Both the position numbers and the translations under genes were made by a program. Positions 57,207 to 64,000 of a DNA stretch of 64,000 nucleotides are shown piece after piece. The notes beneath the pieces are model-generated. The model saw nothing but the letters and a program-made list of their open reading frames with translations. It searched no databases and had not been told where the DNA came from. The DNA lies in contig OY783216.1 of the NCBI GenBank assembly GCA_963678705.1, positions 6,944,001 to 7,008,000 of the forward strand, in the 5' to 3' direction. Each line of letters opens with the position of its first letter. The first letter of the stretch is position 1. The DNA is from Panorpa germanica (lineage: Eukaryota > Arthropoda > Insecta > Mecoptera > Panorpidae).

Positions 57207-58589
57207 TAACTAATATATTGTAATCTGTATTCCAAATTTTCATAATTAATCCATAATATTATAAAATAGTGTATAATGCTATTCGAGCTACTACTTTTTC
57301 AATATAACGTAACGTCGTAAGCAGTAATGTATTATTCGTTGTTGTTTACCTCAAACTAAATATATAATTGTTAACGTGCACTTGTGTTACCCTTTCTAAG
57401 ACAACAACGAAACTGCTTAAGAGCAATATCTTTCCACAATTGAACACGGCTGATTTAACAATCATTTATGACAGTTAATTAGAGTATAATACTTCGCATT
57501 GACTCCAACCAATGGAGCAACAGCCGACCGTCATTGGTGTAAACAACTCGAGTAATAGTTCGATCACGATCAATACAGATTGTTTCCATCAAAATACGCC
57601 GTTACCACAATGATGATAATATCGAGCAAATCATCACCACAAGGAGTATACTACCAAGAATAGGATGAAGAGGAGGGGAAGGATCTTGTTCTTTTGTTCT
57701 AATTGTCCACATAACTGTCATTCCAGATAATCAGTTTAACAGGTATACTGTGCGCATATGGTATTGACTGGTTCGTAATAGAAATCTAAAAGCCCCGAGG
57801 GTAGCCTGTCCCTATACCCTTATTATTATGTATGGAATTGATGGGTAAATTAGAAGATATCGTTAGAATCGCAACATGTTATGAAATGTTGTTGACAATT
57901 TCAACCCCCTTAATTCGATTCTTGCTTCTGTAAGAACAGGGCAGTGATTACTTGATGGAATTCTTCGAATTTTAGGTGACATTTTGTTTTCTAGGTTATG
58001 TGGACGTATCGGTTATCAGGAGCTGTCAAAAATGGATGCCCCAGATGTTTGTTAACAATATTCTAATAGTAACAGCGAAGAGCAATTATAAACCTACATA
58101 TTTAGTACAAATTTGTTGATGATTTTAAAAATTAATGAACTTGGTTTATAATTTGCTTAATGTTTGTTTAAGGAATTATCAATTACCTACTTGATAATAT
58201 TTTCTGGTAGTACATAAAGTGAAGTATTAAAGATTAAGAAGTAGCTAATATTTTCAGGTAAAGATAAAATAAGGATTAGATAGTAAGTAGAAATACTCAA
58301 GATTAACATGGTCAGACTACTGCTGCTGACTGCTTAGTATTAAAGTTTTTTTTAAATATAGTTTCTCGGGCTTTCTAGGCACGTAGCCTTTTATCGCCCC
58401 TAATATATTCTGCTTCTTCTTATACTTTGTATCCCGACAACAAGAATGATCTATTCATGGCTACTGCTGTTATAAATTTCGGTTTCTCATAGGATTAAAG
58501 TTATATTTAGTTAGAAAAATATTATTCTCGCCGAAAAAAATAATTATTATTTCATTTACCATTAGTTTAATGGGATACATACATAATCA
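57207..58589. other. Non-coding, nothing recognised
   Basis: No gene, RNA or element is recognised. Confidence 0.4.
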
Positions 58590-58685
58590 TAAGTTCATTA
58601 AGCAACGGTGTAGCTCATATATCAGGCCGCGAAACCATAAAAGACTACTGACATAGTATGAGGTCGTCAATGATATAACTAAGCA
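58590..58685 (-). repeat. Dispersed repeat family E, copy 3
   Basis: The minus strand reads TTATATCATTGACGACCTCA, then TTTATGGTTTCGCGGCC, then ATATATGAGCTACACCGTTG. This is collinear with 16255-16330. Confidence 0.55.
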
Positions 58686-59988
58686 TCGGATATAGGCCGA
58701 TGGTAAATATATTTTTTTGATAAATCAGTTACGCTTTCTGTGTCGTATTATTAATAACACATTAAGGCTCGAAAGATTTATAAAATAAGCCAAAATAATA
58801 AAATCGCTATTTTGCTGATATTTTACTCTCAATCTAATTCTAATATAAATACTTACTCAACCCCCATTTCTTAATGGGGTGAGGCAGTGGGTTGAAGGCC
58901 TCCTCCCAGGTCCTCAACATCTTCTAACAGCGGTTTTATATTACACAAAAATAATAATACAATTGTATGAGTTGAAAGGTGAAAAGTGCTTTGTATCAAA
59001 ATAGATATTTTGTATTGTGTGTATTTCTTTGCTTGTGTGAGTATGTGTGTGTGTGTGTGGCTTCCAACCATTATTTTTCTGTTATATTATATTATAACCT
59101 ATAAAACCTTATATATGCTTTCTATACATTTGTTTAGGATACAAAGGTATACTGCTATTTTTGATCATGTTTTTGAGTATATTTTTGAGCTCTATGATTT
59201 CTTTAATATTTTCCAAAAATATCGAACAATAATTTTTAATAATAGATTTCTGTGGCATGTGTTAGGCTTATAAATAATGATGAAACTGTTATATTTCTTT
59301 GATCAGGGTTTACGACAAGTGGGAGTATATATTTAGAGCTGGGGTGTCTCAAAATATAACGATACTAGAGTTTACCCCCGTCGCAAGCGACGACTGTCTT
59401 TTGTGTGTGATTTGAATTTCATTTCAGATTTTAATTCCATTTTTAAATTGAAATATTAAACTCGTTCCGTATTTATTTTACATATAGAAGCAAATAATTA
59501 TGTCACGATAAAAAAAATCTCGTAACGATAAAAAAATTTCGTAACAGTATAAAAATCTCAATTACCTATGAATTATACTTCTTACTATATTTTTTGATTA
59601 AACCTAGTCGGTAGAAAGCAAATGGAAAATCATTTCAGAATTGCCATTTGAATCATAAAAACTCTTTGTCTATAATGACATATTCCATATTCCATGAAAG
59701 CAGATCTCATATGAAGCAGGTTTCTCATTTTATCTGGCGTCCCAATTTGTTTTTACTAAGCATATTTCCAACTGAACCGCAAAATATCTTACCTCCAAGC
59801 GTTGCGAATGAAAACTTATCCAACATATTGCTATTGAACTTAACTTTTATTTTTCCATACATTTGATTTTGTTCTTGCAAAACGTTTCTATTTCTAAACT
59901 TCTTTTTGCTGGTTACTTTCTTTTTTCTTCTGTTGGATTTTGGTGTTGAGAGACTTGTACGTATGTCAGTCTTCTTGTCTGTCCGTGT
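58686..59988. other. Non-coding stretch
   Basis: Contains a short GT microsatellite (59047-59059). A GTCGCAAGCGAC palindrome lies near 59379-59390. Three degenerate copies of a CGTAACGATAAAAAAAT-like word lie at 59505-59560. The frame at 59648-59866 has no recognisable homology. Confidence 0.35.
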
Positions 59989-60170
59989 ATGTGTGTGTGT
60001 CTGTGTCTGTGTGAAGTTACCAAAGTAACATCGAAATAAGACTGTGGGAAATTGCTAAAACGGGTAAAAGCGCAAAGTGGGAACTGATATAGTTAAAACC
60101 ATCACTACAACGACAGCTCTTCACCTCTCACTCACACACACACACACTCACACTCACCCACCCATCACAC
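59989..60170. repeat. Paired GT-rich and CA-rich microsatellites
   Basis: A GTGT-rich tract (about 59989-60013) and a CACA-rich tract (about 60128-60170) lie about 115 bases apart in complementary orientation. They could form a long hairpin. They may be the arms of an element or chance. Confidence 0.5.
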
Positions 60171-63100
60171 TTCAACCTCACCATTTAGTGGAAGAAAGAG
60201 AAGTGTTGGATTTTATAGTGGGGTCCATAATACAAATTTTTATTCTTTTTTTAATTTTATTTCAAGATATGATTTTCTGTTTGACTGTGCATTTTGTATC
60301 AAAGATCTTTACTTACTGCACGGTTTATTTCCTATATATATTTATATCTGTATATGTGTATTCCAATTCCACACTACGTTCAAGCGTGAGTAAGCCGGAT
60401 CGGAAGCAATAACTGTTAAGTTCGCATTGGATTAATGTAAGGAGGAGGGAGGCGTAACCAGAACCACTACGAGTCTACTGAGACAGTAATCTTGTTGAAA
60501 ATAACACACTTATGCCAATAAATAAACTAAGGCATGTACTACTAGTATAGTTTAAACAAAAATTAAAATTAATAAAAATTGACCTGAATGACATATAAAA
60601 CATTAACATCTTTGAATAGCTCTTGATAGATATAATAATAATCTTAAGAGAACGAGAAATTTTCAAACTAACCTTCATAGCTCCCGCTGAGGTACACTCT
60701 AAAACAAATTGGTTGAAAAAATACTTCAGACGTCTGTTTTTAGTCTAAAGCTGCATTTTCATAAGTACAATCGCGTAGTAAATCCTTAATTCTGTGATTC
60801 ATTGAATCGTATAAATGTAAAGACACTCCACTGATTGATAAGTCACACTGACATTATTATTTATATTTATTATTAATATTTCTGCGCTATTTTTTTCATA
60901 GTGCAGCCTTAACCTAAGTTGGAGGCGTCCACAGTATTTTTTGCAATAAAGTTTTGCAGTTGTTTTTCGAAAATTGACATTAATAAATGCATTATTGACC
61001 CCACTATAAGGTGATGATCACAGTAGTCGTGTCGATTGGGTGTATGCAGGAGAATGGGAAGTTTAGGGAGTGTGATAGTATATGTGTGATAACAGCGATA
61101 TATATCGTGATATCAACGTATCGATTCCACACGAGGCTTTTAGTAATGATACCACCATTTCATTTCATCCCTTGTAGAAGCAGAACATCAACCAGGGTAC
61201 CCATTATCCCTAAGATGAGTGGTGCTTAGTATATACCACTGTGTGTATACACATTTTATCAAAGGGTTGAATTTATTGGCTCATATCTAACAATATTGTA
61301 GTAGAAAGAATAATATAAGTAAATGTTTGGAAGTTTGAGAGACTTCAGACGTAAGCCTCGTGTATGCTTAAGATTAGGGATCAAATTTAGGGGCACACTA
61401 GTAAGTTGATAGATGGATTCAAATCTTTATTTGGAATAAATACTGGGAAAGCTTATTAGGTTTTAAATGCTAATGAAATTATAGTTGAAAATTACATTTT
61501 ATAAAGAGATCTTATTGCGAAAGGTAATTTTCACATTAGGAAGGTGAAAGAAATGATATATATTCCTCTTGTTCCTTTCTTCTCTCACTGATCTATCGTT
61601 CAAGATTTAACTATTTCTATTGTTCTATCCGGAGACATGCTAGACATCTCAAATTTCAACTTTCTATCTATTACGAATTAAAAGTAAGAAAGCATAAACC
61701 GTCTAATTTCATAAAATAATTCAAGAGAGTGGAATAGAATACATTTTTAAAAGATATTTAGTTAAACACATTTTTTTTTGTAAAACGCTATAATGATTTT
61801 AACGTTTATAATTAGCAAAACATTTTCAAGGCACGTATTAAGTTTTCTTCATTTCAAATAATTGTATTTCAATTGTACGTATCGCTTAATCTACAAATCT
61901 TAAATCAATACCTGTGTTATAGAAATTAAATTACAACACCTTTCTTTATTTTGTTTCCAATTTTATGAAAGATACATATTAAAATAGTACTCGAAATTTC
62001 TTAAAACTACTTTAAATATTATTACTTTTTATAGTTACTATTTAATTTACAGAAATTTTTAATTGCAAGTTATTGTTTCCTTTTAATGTTATATGTATAT
62101 GTATTTATGTTTCTATTAGTAAAGGTACATGCCATGATAAATATTGTCATCTCGCTCTATCATGAAGAGAAAGGTTTCGCCTCGTGTTATACATTCTTCC
62201 TTGATGTGAACTCATCATGTTTAAGACATTGTCACAATCTATTCTTCGTTGAGTACTCCATTTAAAAAGAAGTCAGAATTTAAACGCAACACTGGCAACA
62301 CTTTACTCTAGAGTACACCGCTCTAACTACATATTCTGTTTATCAGAAACCCATCGCTGAATTTATCGTTGACAAAGAAAGTAGCGGTACGCTTGTTTAT
62401 AGTGACACCAAATAGACGCTATTACAAGAATCCAGCGTTAATATAGTTACATGCAGTTTGTATGCGAGTATATAAGTCTGCTAGGAAAATTAACAAATGG
62501 AAACTTTTAATTAACACCGGAGTTTTCATTTCTATGAAATTCTTAAAGAAGGCTTCTTCCATTTCCTATATTATTGACGCTTCAAACGAATCAGTAAATA
62601 TAGTAAACTTAACTAGCATTTTGAACTTTGGTCCTGTGAACCCTACCGCTATTGCCTGCGTTACATAATCATATACGCTCCACTTTATTGTTAAAATATA
62701 CGTGATGATTTACGTTCATTTATTTTATAAGTTATGTAATTATATTACATATAAATGAAATAACAATATACGGTATTCATCTTTAGAATAAGGAATGCAT
62801 TCAGTTAACGATATTAATAAAGTGGTTTTTAATGAAACAATGTTTATTTAATTTTAAATTTAACAAAATTGAGAGAATTGAGTAAAGTACTGTATGAACC
62901 TAAACAAACAGTAAAATGACAGAATATATGTCAATTCAACATTTATTGCAAAAGTTTTATAACATGAAACAGGTAAATGTAGAACACATCAAAGAATTCC
63001 AATACAATCAGCCCTCGCAAGGCCCACCCCCACTCTCACCTTTACCTTGAATGAACCACTTTATACACCCTCACGTATTATACAAGATACAATTCATTTT

Positions 63101-64000
63101 AACCAATTCAAAATATATATCCAATAAATGTTACAATTGGCGTAAACACTCTCTTACTTTTTCAACCAAAAATAGAGGAAGTGTTGAGTACATCCACTCG
63201 ACACGAGGATCCGCTGTTCCCCAACATCCTCCAATCTCCTTCCCCGTTTATCTTACGTTTCGCTCGCACCTGACTCGTTCCTTATATGGTGCTGCTCATG
63301 ATCCTAACGCTGTAGAAACGGAATAACTCTCTCAGTGGGGCAATCAACCTTCTGTTTTTGTCAGTTCCTCACTAGAATCTCTGGTGATGTCTCTAGAATG
63401 AAAATAGGGTTGGTTGGTTTTCCATTCGCGTTCCTTTGTCCCTTGTCTCTTGTCCCTTGTCAAGACTGTACAAGTAAAATGTCATTACATTCCTATATAC
63501 GAACAGAGAAGAGTCGTATTACTAAAGAATAATCTATCTATATACCTCGTATATATTCTTTTTAAAAATGTAAAAGGTGAAAGTGATTATTGGAAATTTA
63601 AAATTACAGATTAGTCAACACGTGTATCAATGAAAGATGGGATTTGAAGTTCTGGCAGTGCTTCTAAAATATATTCTAAGTTTTGTAGATTAATGTTATT
63701 ATAGATATACTACAAGTAACTACTTGTATATAAATATATATATGTGTATAATTTGTATTATACGTATAATATACTCTACTCATATTTATATATTATTTAA
63801 AATACTTTGACCGGCTTAGAAGCGCAGTCCTTTTTTGTGAAATAATAAAAATTCTCATTCTCTCATCCCTTATTTTAAAAAAATAACATTTACAAATATA
63901 TAACAATAAAAATAACATTACCCACTATCTAGAGTAAACTCTTACCGCCTTGTAACTAAACCTGTTATAATATTTATATCAGGTATAAACTGATAATAAG
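60171..64000. other. Non-coding, nothing recognised
   Basis: AT-rich. A GC-richer patch at 63000-63470 contains open frames (63051-63326; 63335-63532), without recognisable homology. They may be UTR or chance. No RNA gene or mobile element is supported. Confidence 0.35.

Noticed and set aside
59648-60412. Small plus-strand frames around 60 kb
   Set aside because: They include microsatellite-encoded HTHTHT runs and hydrophobic AT-rich stretches with no family resemblance.
63051-63532. Open frames in a GC-richer patch near the right end
   Set aside because: No recognisable domain, signal or homology. Codon content is compatible with chance or UTR.

Overview
The window is AT-rich eukaryotic DNA, most likely from an insect. 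Three things suggest this: the transposon mix (Jockey-type LINE, mariner relic, gypsy/errantivirus-like LTR element), the tRNA-Ser-type primer site, and short introns with canonical splice sites. No conserved host protein-coding gene is recognisable. Almost everything that can be named is a mobile element or a relic of one, set in long non-coding AT-rich sequence.

Layout. 0-26 kb: sparse relics, namely 5'-truncated LINE 3' ends (1.3, 3.7, 6.1, 7.3-7.9, 9.7, 23.3-23.7 kb), several small inverted-repeat elements (0.3, 18.8, 22.0, 22.9 kb), dispersed repeats, and one candidate non-coding host gene start at 17.27-17.74 kb. 26.6-31.0 kb: a full-length, apparently intact Jockey-clade LINE with both ORFs, a poly(A) tail, a 9-10 bp target duplication and a TATA-less Inr+DPE promoter, inserted into an older dispersed repeat. 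32.7-43.3 kb: a young gypsy-like LTR element on the minus strand with a CGTG target duplication. Its LTRs consist mostly of a 130-bp unit in tandem, 12 copies at one end and 39 at the other. Between them lies one long frame with gag-like, protease and integrase parts. 43-64 kb: more relics, including a mariner 5' end, LINE tails, a Harbinger-like MITE, a second copy of the 0.3-kb MITE, microsatellites and a strong G-quadruplex motif.

The most unusual structure is the LTR element whose ends carry a satellite-like array. The two LTRs differ by exactly 27 units (3,510 bp) yet are otherwise almost identical, so the array seems to change length quickly. Each unit carries a perfect hairpin with AATAAA on both strands, and each ends in the LTR terminal sequence. 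The second point of interest is the LINE, which looks recently active and whose ORF2 has no AUG ahead of the endonuclease motifs.

All calls come from reading the sequence by eye. Family names for short relics are tentative, and borders of relics are approximate to tens of bases.
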